Position numbers and translations under genes: made by a program | Part shown: in pieces, positions 54,946 through 62,998 of the stretch | Numbering within the stretch: position 1 is the stretch's first letter | Layout of the letters: the number at the start of each line of letters is the position of its first letter | Notes under the pieces: model-generated | The model's input: only the letters and a program-made list of their open reading frames with translations | What the model was told of the DNA's origin: nothing | Databases searched by the model: none | Assembly: GCA_044371425.1 (NCBI GenBank) | Contig: JBILTR010000001.1 | Span: forward strand, 496,001-560,000 | Reading direction: 5' to 3' | Source of the DNA: JBEISR01 sp044371425 | Lineage (GTDB): Bacteria; Planctomycetota; Planctomycetia; Pirellulales; Pirellulaceae | Length of the DNA stretch: 64,000 nt

Positions 54946-55191
54946 CGCTGAAATGATCCGCCTTCGACGCGATCGAGATCGTCTGGCCGAACGACTACGC
55001 CAAGCGGAACGGATCATCGAGGTTCAAAAATAGTTTTCGGGCTTCTCGATGCCAGCACCAGTCCGACGGTCGACGAGAAGACAGAAGGATCGCAACGCAG
55101 CAACTTCGCAAAGATATCGGAATCGCCATGGCATGTCGTGCCCTAGATGTTCCTAGTCCGACCTACTATCGACGTCTGTCCGACGGGTGAC
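54946..55191 (+). pseudogene. IS3-family transposase remnant (orfA tail and orfB head)
   Basis: From 54946 the plus strand reads AAEMIRLRRDRDRLAERLRQ followed by AERIIEVQK and a stop at about 55033. This matches the coiled-coil end of IS3-type OrfA. A second frame reads on as LLDASTSPTVDEKTEGSQ. A third ends at 55191 with LRKDIGIAMACRALDVPSPT and YYRRLSDG, matching the start of IS3-type OrfB (CxALGVSRATYYR). The pieces lie in different frames with stops between them, and neither the DDE core nor the ends are present. This is a decayed insertion. Traces may reach the thuA-like gene start near 55315. Confidence 0.6.
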
Positions 55192-55314
55192 TGATGGCAT
55201 CCCAGCCGCTTGGGGCTTAAGCTGTTAAGGCGCTGAAGAATAGTTCCACCTCGTTTCGCGAGTGTCGCGGAACAACCGGTGGACCGGTACTACGTAGTCC
55301 AGGAGGCGATCGAT

Positions 55315-56397
55315 ATGAGTCATGCACGTTGTTTGCCAACCTTGTCCCGTTTGAGGACATTGCCGATCGCCAGGGCGCAGGGCCGCTTGGATCCATCCCA
55401 CCGCAGCTTGGTCGCCGTGCTTGCTCTGATTGCCTTCTTGTTTTTTGATTCGGCCCCCGCAATGGCTCAGGCCGATGAGGCATCCCGATCGTCCAATACC
55501 AGAACGCTTCGCTTGCTGATCGTCGATGGTCAAAACAATCATGGCAATTGGCCCAAGACCACCGTCATCATGAAGCGATGCCTGGAAGCATCTGGACTTT
55601 TTCAGGTCGATGTCGCACGCACTCGCTACACCTGGCAGGGGGAGTCCCTGCTGAAGGAGTTTCCCTTGGAAGATGGGGTGACGCGGGAGGCGACCGAGCA
55701 GCCGCGGCCCGATCCCGATTTTGCTCCCCGCTGGGATCTGTACGATGTGGTCCTCAGCAATCTGGGATTCGGAGCCGCTCCCTGGCCGGAGGCAACGCAG
55801 GAGTCGTTTGAGAAATACATGCGTGAGGGAGGCGGCTTGGTGGTGGTCCACGCAGCCAACAATTCTTTCGGCGATTGGAAAGCATTCAATCAGATGATCG
55901 GCGTGGGGGGCTGGGGAGGTAGGAACGAGAAAAGTGGCCCCTACATTTATCTAGATGAATCGGGGAAGACCATTCGAGACACCTCGGCCGGGTCGGGTGG
56001 CAGCCATGGAGCTCAGCACCCGTTCCTGGTGGTGCTGCGCGATACCAACCATCCGATCACAAGAGGCTTGCCCCAAACCTGGTTGCATGCCAATGACGAA
56101 CTATACGATCGGTTGCGTGGACCAGGGGAGAATCTCGCGATTCTTGCGACCGCCTTCGCCAATCCGGACAAAGGAGGTTCAGGGCGTCACGAACCGATGG
56201 TGATGACCGTCGAGTATGGAAAAGGGCGAGTCTTCCATACGCCGATGGGGCACGCCGATGAATCGGTGCAGTGCGCTGGATTTCAGACCCTTCTGGTGCG
56301 TGGGGCTCAGTGGGCCGCCACTGGCCAAGTAACGACAGAGGTGCCCGCGGACTTCCCGACGGCAGATGCAACGCGAACCCGGCCCTTCCAGCCGTGA
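55315..56397 (+). CDS. ThuA-like domain protein, exported
   Basis: A 360-residue ThuA-family protein (class-I-glutamine-amidotransferase-like fold named for trehalose utilisation), frequent in Planctomycetes. A signal peptide (LVAVLALIAFLFFDSAPAMA) precedes RLLIVDGQNNHGNW, then GGGLVVVHAANNSFGDWKAF near residue 175, HPFLVVLRDTNHPITRGLP, and YGKGRVFHTPMGH. These are typical ThuA segments, including the GHxH-like end. I chose the ATG at 55315 with AGGAGG eight bases ahead; a GTG 36 bases upstream is in frame but unsupported. It stands alone just after the IS remnant. The substrate is probably a carbohydrate, as inference from the family. Confidence 0.9.
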   Translation: MSHARCLPTLSRLRTLPIARAQGRLDPSHRSLVAVLALIAFLFFDSAPAMAQADEASRSSNTRTLRLLIVDGQNNHGNWPKTTVIMKRCLEASGLFQVDVARTRYTWQGESLLKEFPLEDGVTREATEQPRPDPDFAPRWDLYDVVLSNLGFGAAPWPEATQESFEKYMREGGGLVVVHAANNSFGDWKAFNQMIGVGGWGGRNEKSGPYIYLDESGKTIRDTSAGSGGSHGAQHPFLVVLRDTNHPITRGLPQTWLHANDELYDRLRGPGENLAILATAFANPDKGGSGRHEPMVMTVEYGKGRVFHTPMGHADESVQCAGFQTLLVRGAQWAATGQVTTEVPADFPTADATRTRPFQP

Positions 56398-56559
56398 CCG
56401 TCATGGACATGGAAATCCTGGAGCCAGGCGGGGGTTGCCGATCGAGTGCCATACGGGTTCGATCGGTGCCGGCCTGCTGGTGACGCTTGAATCTCTATTG
56501 CGGCGCTTCTGCTAAGGGACGCAAGCGCGCCGGCATGCTACCCGCTCCATGCAACCGCG

Positions 56560-58242
56560 TCATCGGCAACCGATCGCCACCATGCACATATCGTCTTCCT
56601 GCTTTCCCGAGCCGATGTGGGCGACGACAGATTGGACGATCGATTCCATCAATCCATCCAAATCGCCTTGATGCCCAGCCACCATCTTGCGGACGCGATC
56701 GATGGAAAACTGGGTATTGTCTTCCCCAAAAGCTTCAAAGACGCCATCGGTATACATCAGCAAAAAATCCCCTGGCTTGAGATCGATCCTCGCACCCTGA
56801 TAGCTGGCCTCTTCCTCGGTCCCCAGCGGCCATCCGGACTCCTCCTGGCCTGGTTCTTCGATCGATCCATCGGCTCGCTTGAGCAGCGGTGGCATGTGGC
56901 CGGCATTGACAACGATCGCGCTGCCTCGGGATGGATCTAGGAAGATCACGCACATGGTGACCGTGTTGTCCAAGCCCAGAGCGCAGATGCGTCGATTGAG
57001 CGATTCCATGGCGACGACTGGGTCATTGGAGCTAGCGAAGGCGAAACGCGTCTCGGCCGACAGCTTGGCCATGAACATCGCAGCAGCAATACCATGCCCG
57101 ACCACATCGGCCACCAGGATCGCCCACTGCCCCTGGCTCAACTGGATGTAGTCGAAATAGTCTCCACCGATATCGAGTTGGGGTTGGTAGAACTGAGCGA
57201 ATTCGAAGCGCGAGATGCCTGGCGGCTTTTGAGGAAGAAACGCCGACTGAACCTGACGGGCCAGCGATAAATCCTGCTCCAGCACCTTCTGCAGCAGCAG
57301 TTGCTCCACCATCCTCGCATTCTCAAACGCAATGCGAACCTGACCGGAAACCGCCATCAACATTTCCAGGTCACGCTCTTCAAAGCGAGCCCTCTTCTGG
57401 GAGTCCAGTTGGATGGCCCCGATCGGCGTCGCGTTGCTCAGCACAATCGGCGCGATGATGGCCGAGCGAATCGAAAAATCGAGAATGCTCTGCGAGTCCT
57501 TGAATCGCTCGTCCTTCGCAGCATCAAAAACCAGAAGCGCTTCCTTCTTCTCGATCGCATACCTCAGCACCGATCGGCTGATCTGGTGTACCGATTCGTC
57601 CTGCCCTTCCTTGCGGTCTTTGATCCACCTGGGAATCAGTTCTCCTTCCTCATCCAAGAGCAGGACATAGCCGCGATCCGCCTGAGTGAAAATCTCGAAC
57701 AAACCATCGAGCACTTTCGGAAGAACCACTTCCTGCGAGACGGCGCCATCCAGCGCGCGTGAGATCGCCACCATGGCAGACAGCTGCTGCTGGGCAGGGA
57801 CCTTCGATGCCGTTCCATAGCCGCTGCCGACATCCTCCCGTTTCCCCAAAATCGATCGCGATCCACTTTGAAGCGGATCGTCGACCATCTCCACTTCCAC
57901 CTTGCTACTAGGAAGCGTGCCAGCACTTCTGGGCACGGTCAGTTCCTGCGATTCATGAAAAGTGAATTCCAGATCACAGATCCGAATCGCATCGCCATCC
58001 TTCAGCAGCGTCGCCTTATGCAGCCATTCGCTGTTCAGGTAGGTGCCATTGCGACTGCCCATGTCCTGCAGCAGGTAGCGCCCGTCGCGAAAAGAAATTT
58101 TTGCGTGTTGCCGAGAGACCGAGCCGGAGTCGAGCACGATATCGCAGTCGGGGTGTCGGCCCAGCACCATCTCCCGATGCTCCAGGCGGATCTTCTGGCC
58201 TCGCTTCTCTTCCGGACCTCCCACCAACGTGATGTTCGCCAT
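56560..58242 (-). CDS. FHA-GAF-PP2C (SpoIIE/RsbU-type) phosphatase
   Basis: A 560-residue signalling protein. The FHA domain occupies about residues 1-105, with LGRHPDCDIVL, SVSRQHAKI and GSRNGTYLN, so the phosphothreonine-binding residues are intact. A GAF domain spans about 165-325 (VLLLDEEGELIPRWI; APIVLSNATPIGAIQL). The C-terminal PP2C/RsbU domain spans about 350-555, with QPQLDIGGDYFDY, ILVADVVGHGIAAAM, LLMYTDGVFEAFG and a final EDDMCMVAI, all metal ligands present. I chose the ATG at 58242 (GAGG five bases ahead) over a GTG at 58326. Such proteins dephosphorylate anti-sigma antagonists or other phosphoproteins; with an FHA domain it may be recruited to kinase products. No partner gene is adjacent. 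Confidence 0.93.
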   Translation of the reverse strand: MANITLVGGPEEKRGQKIRLEHREMVLGRHPDCDIVLDSGSVSRQHAKISFRDGRYLLQDMGSRNGTYLNSEWLHKATLLKDGDAIRICDLEFTFHESQELTVPRSAGTLPSSKVEVEMVDDPLQSGSRSILGKREDVGSGYGTASKVPAQQQLSAMVAISRALDGAVSQEVVLPKVLDGLFEIFTQADRGYVLLLDEEGELIPRWIKDRKEGQDESVHQISRSVLRYAIEKKEALLVFDAAKDERFKDSQSILDFSIRSAIIAPIVLSNATPIGAIQLDSQKRARFEERDLEMLMAVSGQVRIAFENARMVEQLLLQKVLEQDLSLARQVQSAFLPQKPPGISRFEFAQFYQPQLDIGGDYFDYIQLSQGQWAILVADVVGHGIAAAMFMAKLSAETRFAFASSNDPVVAMESLNRRICALGLDNTVTMCVIFLDPSRGSAIVVNAGHMPPLLKRADGSIEEPGQEESGWPLGTEEEASYQGARIDLKPGDFLLMYTDGVFEAFGEDNTQFSIDRVRKMVAGHQGDLDGLMESIVQSVVAHIGSGKQEDDMCMVAIGCR

Positions 58243-58562
58243 CGCTACCTCGCCTGCAGACCTGCGTTCTGCCCATGCAACTTGACGCTGGAACCAAGTC
58301 CCCTCCCCGAGGGGGAATGTGCCCACGACTCATCGTGACGGCTTAGCGACCAATTGTCCAGATTGAAGGACAAATCGGGTTGACCAGGCGGGTCGCCCTT
58401 GAATCTCGCTGGCCGGTCCGCCGGATCCCGCCATTTCGATGGAGAGCCTGGCGGGCAGGATTCGGATTGAAACCGATTGCTCAAACCGCTATTTACCGCA
58501 CCTGCCGCTCCTTTTCGCCGAGGGGCCGGCAGTTCCACCAGAGGCTTCACGGAGGTTCTTGG
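58243..58562. other. 320-base divergent intergenic region
   Basis: This lies between the leftward FHA-GAF-PP2C gene and the rightward POTRA gene. Both upstream frames (a GTG at 58326 minus and a start at 58380 plus) extend into it but have no ribosome binding site. It should hold promoters for both genes; I see no clear one. Confidence 0.5.
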
Positions 58563-59987
58563 ATGCCCAGTTTGTTGGCTACCCAATCACCCGGAAAATG
58601 CGTTTGCGCCAGCTCCCGATTGGTTTTTTCGGGGGCTGTCCACCTGCTTGCGGTGGCGCTGGTGTCTGCCATGACCACCTCGACCCAGGCTCAGATGGGT
58701 GGCGGCCAGAACATGCCAGCATTCGAAGATCCTTCCTTCCGCGACAAGCTCTGGGAGGCTGGGGGCCCCGCTTTTCGGGATGCGCGTAGCGGCAAAATGA
58801 TTGTCGATGTCCAGATCGAAGGGAATCAGACGGTCAGCGAACACAAGGTGCTCTCCCACATGCAGTCGCGCCCGGATCGGCTCTACGATCCCGAGCAGCT
58901 CAACCAGGATACTCGGGAGCTTTATCGCACCGAGCTGTTTGACAAGATTGAAACGTTTGTCGACGAAGTCCCTGAAGGAGTCCGCCTGCGGGTTCGCGTT
59001 CGAGAAAAACCTTCCGTTCGATCGGTGGTCTACCACGGCAATACCGCCATCGAAGACTCGACACTCAAGAAGCATGCCGGTATCGACAAGGGAGATCCCA
59101 TCAGCCCGGTGGCGGTTGAGCAGGCTAGGCAGCGACTGCTGACCTACTATCAGGATCAGGGCTTTGGGCACGCCGACATCCAGATCGCCGATGGGAATCG
59201 GCCTGGGGATCGAGATGTCGTCTTTCGCATCAGCGAAGGGAATAAGGAGCGGATTTGGGACATTCGGATCGTTGGCAACCAAGCGTTCTCGGAAGCCGTC
59301 CTGAAGACTCGGATCAAATCGAAGGACGCTCGCAACGGAGCGACTCCCTATTTCTTCAATGTCGCCGATCGCGGGCAGATCGAAGAAGATCGCAAGGAGC
59401 TGGAGCGATACTACCGGAGGCTAGGCTACTTCGATGCGCGCGTCGACTTTGGACTGAAATACGATGACTCGGGAAAATGGCTTTCCATCACCTTCGTCGT
59501 CAGTGAAGGGGATCGATACACCGTAGGGGAGATCTCCTTCCAGGGGCACCGATTCTACACATCGGAAGATCTTTCCGCCGGAATGAAACTGAAGACCGGG
59601 GACTTTTTCAACCAGGATCGAATGGATTTTGATGCCAGGTTGATTCGGCAGCTTTACGGCGCCCGTGGCTTCATCTTCGTCGATGTGACTCCTGTTCCGA
59701 TCTACCTGCCAGGGCGTCGCGTCAACCTCGTCTATGAGATCGAGGAAGGGGACGTCTATCGCGCCAGTCAGATCAATGTGCACATTGCTGGCGAAAACTT
59801 TACGAAGGAACGCGTGGTCTTCAATCAAATGGGGAATCTCTACGAGGGAGGCATTATCGACCAGCGCAAGGTGGATGATGCCGAGCGTCGTTTGCGGTTT
59901 TCCGAGCTGTTTGTGAATACCGCGGCCGATGGCGAACCACCCCGGATCGAGATCCTCCCTCAGGTCGATGAGGACTCGGACCAGTAA
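58563..59987 (+). CDS. BamA-type periplasmic protein: five POTRA domains, no barrel
   Basis: With the ATG at 58563 (GGAGG seven bases ahead) the product has 474 residues: a long signal peptide (about 1-44) and then five consecutive POTRA-like units, each ending in a long acidic or charged strand. Their starts are IVDVQIEGNQTVSEHKVL, SVRSVVYHGNTAIEDSTL, IWDIRIVGNQAFSEAVLK, TVGEISFQGHRFYTSEDL and ASQINVHIAGENFTKERV. Standard BamA has five POTRA domains followed by a barrel in the same chain; this one stops after the fifth. The barrel is encoded by the next gene, whose start overlaps this stop by one base (TAATG). The two should act together in outer-membrane protein assembly. Confidence 0.88.
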   Translation: MPSLLATQSPGKCVCASSRLVFSGAVHLLAVALVSAMTTSTQAQMGGGQNMPAFEDPSFRDKLWEAGGPAFRDARSGKMIVDVQIEGNQTVSEHKVLSHMQSRPDRLYDPEQLNQDTRELYRTELFDKIETFVDEVPEGVRLRVRVREKPSVRSVVYHGNTAIEDSTLKKHAGIDKGDPISPVAVEQARQRLLTYYQDQGFGHADIQIADGNRPGDRDVVFRISEGNKERIWDIRIVGNQAFSEAVLKTRIKSKDARNGATPYFFNVADRGQIEEDRKELERYYRRLGYFDARVDFGLKYDDSGKWLSITFVVSEGDRYTVGEISFQGHRFYTSEDLSAGMKLKTGDFFNQDRMDFDARLIRQLYGARGFIFVDVTPVPIYLPGRRVNLVYEIEEGDVYRASQINVHIAGENFTKERVVFNQMGNLYEGGIIDQRKVDDAERRLRFSELFVNTAADGEPPRIEILPQVDEDSDQ

Positions 59988-61969
59988 TGAACCAGCACGA
60001 AGTACAGAATCGTTCGATCCCAGGGGATGCAGATCATCACCTCCCAAATGCGGCTTTGAGGCGCCTGATGCAGTCTGAACCAAAAAACAATCGCCGAATC
60101 GTTCACCGAAGGCGACTCGTCTGGTTGCTCGCCGGCCGCTCGCTTTGCGGTTGGGCTGCCTGGCTTGCGATCTTGTCGTCCGCCTGGGGACAGTCCGATC
60201 CCTTTCTCCTTTCCAGCCCTCCACCATCGCAGCAGCAGTCTCCGGGCAACAGCGACCTGTATCGGACGCCGATGGTGCCATCGCAGGTTGCTCCCACCGG
60301 CCCGGCATCCATACCGCCAAACGCCCGCACCGCTCAGGTACCTCCCTCCTACACCGGCCCCCTGCCGACACCCTATCCGAACAACGCGCCTGCGCTTCCG
60401 GCTCCCTACGGCGCAGCACCACCTGCACCTTACGGTGCAGCACCAGCGCCTCCCTACGGCGCAGCACCACCTGCACCTTACGGTGCAGCACCAGCGCCTC
60501 CCTACGGCGCAGCTCCACCTGCACCTTACGGTGCAGCACCAGCGCCTCCCTACGGCGCAGCTCCACCGGCTCCCTACGGCGCAGCGCCAGCGGCTCCTTA
60601 CGGCGCAGCTCCACCGGCTCCCTACGGCGCAGCGCCACCTGCACCGTACGGCGCAGCACCAGCGGCTCCCTACGGCGCAGCTCCAGCGGCTCCTTACGGT
60701 GCAGCACCTCCGGGCTATCCAGTTCCCTCCCCCTGGTCCTCTGCGTCCGGTGCATTTCCGCCGGTGCCCGTTGCAGGCCCTGCAGGAGAGCCGGTGATGC
60801 CATCGGTTGGATCGACCCTGGGTCAGCCGATGCAGTTCCAAACCCCTATGGCCGACGGACCGGTATCGCCAACCACCGGTTTTCGGCCACGGGTGCGCAA
60901 CGCGCCGATCGATGTTTACGTGCAAGAAGCGCAGACGGGCCGAATGGTCTTCGGCGGTTCGGTCAACACCGACCTGGGGGTCGCCGGTCAGGTGATTATC
61001 GAGGAGCGGAATTTTGACTTGCTTCGTTTTCCTCGCAGCTTTCAAGATCTGTTCAACGGGGCATTCCGTGGGAATGGTGAGAACTTCCGAATGGAGTTGA
61101 TGCCTGGCAATCGGGTCCAGCGGTACAGCGTCAACTGGACTCAGCCGAACCTCTTTGGGTATTCGCCATGGAGCCTCTCGGTCAGTGGGTTTTTGTTTGA
61201 TCGTATTTATCAGGATTGGGATGAGCAGCGGTTGGGTGGACGCGTGATGCTGGGCTACCAGATCACCCCTGATCTTTCTTTCAGCACGGAGGTTCGCGGG
61301 GAAAATGTCGACATTTCGGATCCTAGGATCACCGGAGTCGAAGCGCTCGATTCGGTTGTGGGAGATCATGAACTGTGGACCGGTCGGTTCCGTTTAGCTC
61401 ACAACACGCGCGACAGTCCGTTCCTGCCGACCGAAGGGCATTTTCTGGAGCTGATTTACGATCAAGTCTTTGGGAATTTCGATTTCCCACGAGGGCAGAT
61501 CAATTACAGCAAGTACTTTCTGATCCGCGAACGCGCCGACGGCGGGGGACGCCATACCCTGACATCCTCCTGGCGTTTTGGATTCAGCGGGGAAGAGACA
61601 CCGATTTTCGAAAACTTTTTTGCTGGGGGCTTCACGACGCTCAGAGGCTTTAGTTTTCGTGGTGCCAGTCCGGTGGAAAGCGGTGTGCAGGTTGGGGGTC
61701 GCTTCATGTTTCTGGGAACTCTGGAATACATGTTCCCGATCACCGCTGACGACATGTTGAGGATGGTGACCTTCGTCGATTACGGGACGATCGAGCGGGA
61801 TATTGAAGTCAACAGCGAGAACTTCCGTGTCGCCCCTGGACTCGGTTTTCGTATTGCTGTCCCCGCCTTGGGGCCTGGCCCGCTGGCGTTCGATTTCGCC
61901 TTCCCCGTTTCCTACTCGGACACCGACGACAGGCAGGTCTTCAGTTTCAACGTCGGCGTGACGCGCTGA
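59987..61969 (+). CDS. Omp85/BamA-type beta-barrel as a separate protein with Pro/Ala-rich repeats
   Basis: A 660-residue protein in a different frame from the POTRA gene. An N-terminal signal-like segment (RRLVWLLAGRSLCGWAAWLA, about residues 43-62) is followed by a Pro-rich stretch with 13 copies of an eight-residue unit ending PYGAAP (residues about 138-241). From about 300 comes a BamA-type barrel: VYVQEAQTGRMVFGGSVNTD, VQRYSVNWTQPNLFGYSPWS, the loop-6 motif TTLRGFSFRG near 548 and a last strand FSFNVGVTR. An ATG at 60068 has a better ribosome binding site (GAGG six bases ahead) and would start close to the signal peptide; the TAATG overlap supports 59987. The barrel carries no POTRA domain of its own. 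Confidence 0.88.
   Translation: MNQHEVQNRSIPGDADHHLPNAALRRLMQSEPKNNRRIVHRRRLVWLLAGRSLCGWAAWLAILSSAWGQSDPFLLSSPPPSQQQSPGNSDLYRTPMVPSQVAPTGPASIPPNARTAQVPPSYTGPLPTPYPNNAPALPAPYGAAPPAPYGAAPAPPYGAAPPAPYGAAPAPPYGAAPPAPYGAAPAPPYGAAPPAPYGAAPAAPYGAAPPAPYGAAPPAPYGAAPAAPYGAAPAAPYGAAPPGYPVPSPWSSASGAFPPVPVAGPAGEPVMPSVGSTLGQPMQFQTPMADGPVSPTTGFRPRVRNAPIDVYVQEAQTGRMVFGGSVNTDLGVAGQVIIEERNFDLLRFPRSFQDLFNGAFRGNGENFRMELMPGNRVQRYSVNWTQPNLFGYSPWSLSVSGFLFDRIYQDWDEQRLGGRVMLGYQITPDLSFSTEVRGENVDISDPRITGVEALDSVVGDHELWTGRFRLAHNTRDSPFLPTEGHFLELIYDQVFGNFDFPRGQINYSKYFLIRERADGGGRHTLTSSWRFGFSGEETPIFENFFAGGFTTLRGFSFRGASPVESGVQVGGRFMFLGTLEYMFPITADDMLRMVTFVDYGTIERDIEVNSENFRVAPGLGFRIAVPALGPGPLAFDFAFPVSYSDTDDRQVFSFNVGVTR
60398..60709 (+). 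repeat. 13 tandem 24-bp units coding for PYGAAP repeats
   Basis: Thirteen in-frame 24-base units, each encoding an eight-residue unit of the form (P/A)(A/P)PYGAAP, run without a break inside the barrel gene. Units alternate between PAPYGAAP and APPYGAAP in the first eight and then vary (AAPYGAAP). The alternation suggests growth by duplication of 48-base pairs. The region is coding, not a CRISPR array. Confidence 0.95.
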
Positions 61970-61985
61970 CCGAAAGAGGCGTGAC

Positions 61986-62801
61986 ATGGACTTTGCGATC
62001 CAGTTGCCAGGGTACGCCGGCCCCGCCGACTTGCTGCTTTATCTCGTGCGACGGGAGGAAGTGGAGGTCGAGCGGTTGCCGTTGGCAAGGATTATCGAGC
62101 AGTATTTGGAATTCCTCGAGGTGCTCACGGAACTGAATCTGGATGAGGTGGGGGATTTCCTGGAGATCGCTTCTCATCTGATCGAGTTCAAGGCGCATGC
62201 GGTACTACCGATGGAATCGACTCCGCAGGAGTCGAGTGACGAGCCGCTGCTGGAGGAGCCATCGGATCGATTGGCCGAGAGGCTGATTCAGTACAAGCGT
62301 TTTCGGGATGTCGCCTTTCTGCTGGAGGAGCAAGCGCAGCGCTGGCAAATGCGCTTCCCCCGACTGGCAACTGAATCGCTTCCCGTGCGAAACGATCTTG
62401 CCAGTCAACCGATTGCGGAGGTGGAGGTATGGGACCTAGTCAATGCCTTCGGTCGGATTCTCAAGGCCAATCGAGCTCCTGCAGCCGAGCAGACGATCTA
62501 CGACGACACGCCGATTCATCAGCATATGCAGCAACTGCATCAGCGCATCGCCAACGAGGGGCCGCTGGAACTGCAGTCGCTCTTTCCCACCGGGGCTCAT
62601 AAGAGTCGGCTGGTGGCGATGTTTCTGGCGACCTTGGAGCTGACGCGACACCATGGGGTGATGGCGATCCAGCGTCAACCGGAAGGAAGCATCTGGCTTC
62701 AGCGAGGCAATGACTTCCAGAGGACGCTGGAAGTGGCGCAGGTGGACAACGTGACGCTGAGCCAGTTCGCTGCTTCCAATCTTCCTGTCCAACCGCGATA
62801 A
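61986..62801 (+). CDS. scpA: segregation and condensation protein A
   Basis: A 271-residue ScpA, the kleisin that links SMC heads in chromosome condensation. The N-terminus has the typical FAIQLPGYAGPADLLLYLVR (close to the F.GPLDLLLxL consensus), followed by LARIIEQYLEFLEVL and EIASHLIEFKAHAVLP. The C-terminal winged-helix part has GPLELQSLFPTG and MFLATLELTRHHGVMAIQR. GAGG precedes the ATG. It lies 16 bases after the barrel gene and may be co-transcribed with it. scpB and smc are not in the window. Confidence 0.93.
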   Translation: MDFAIQLPGYAGPADLLLYLVRREEVEVERLPLARIIEQYLEFLEVLTELNLDEVGDFLEIASHLIEFKAHAVLPMESTPQESSDEPLLEEPSDRLAERLIQYKRFRDVAFLLEEQAQRWQMRFPRLATESLPVRNDLASQPIAEVEVWDLVNAFGRILKANRAPAAEQTIYDDTPIHQHMQQLHQRIANEGPLELQSLFPTGAHKSRLVAMFLATLELTRHHGVMAIQRQPEGSIWLQRGNDFQRTLEVAQVDNVTLSQFAASNLPVQPR

Positions 62802-62817
62802 ACCGCTCCCGCTGGGA

Positions 62818-62836
62818 CGATCGTGGGAGACGATCG
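62818..62836. terminator. hairpin after scpA
   Basis: CGATCGT, the loop GGGAG and ACGATCG form a perfect 7-bp stem 17 bases after the scpA stop. No T-run follows. It may end the bamA/scpA transcript, but it also uses the CGATCG hexamer that is common everywhere here. Confidence 0.3.
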
Positions 62837-62998
62837 CTTCCCTGCAACTGGTTGGAATCGCCCCGCGCAAGATCGATCGACAGCCTGCGCTAGACCGATG
62901 GGAATCTCTCAAACGGTGGCGGGAATGACGCAAGCCCTCCGGTGTGCATCGCCGGTTCAAAAGAACTGCTCCCGATAGCATCGCCCTAAGACTTTGGC

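Noticed and set aside
59980..60070. Frameshift explanation for the split BamA
   Set aside because: The second frame carries its own signal-like hydrophobic segment and a good ribosome binding site, which would make no sense inside a continuous chain. Independent reads are still needed to be certain.
60398..60709. CRISPR-like array
   Set aside because: Units are contiguous without spacers, are exact multiples of three and lie in frame within a coding gene.
59421..61369. Long minus-strand frames with repeated LRRREP or CRW-type units (59421-60803 and 59960-61369)
   Set aside because: They are antisense to the POTRA and barrel genes, and their repeats are only the reverse reading of the PYGAAP repeat DNA. 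They have no recognisable fold and no ribosome binding site.
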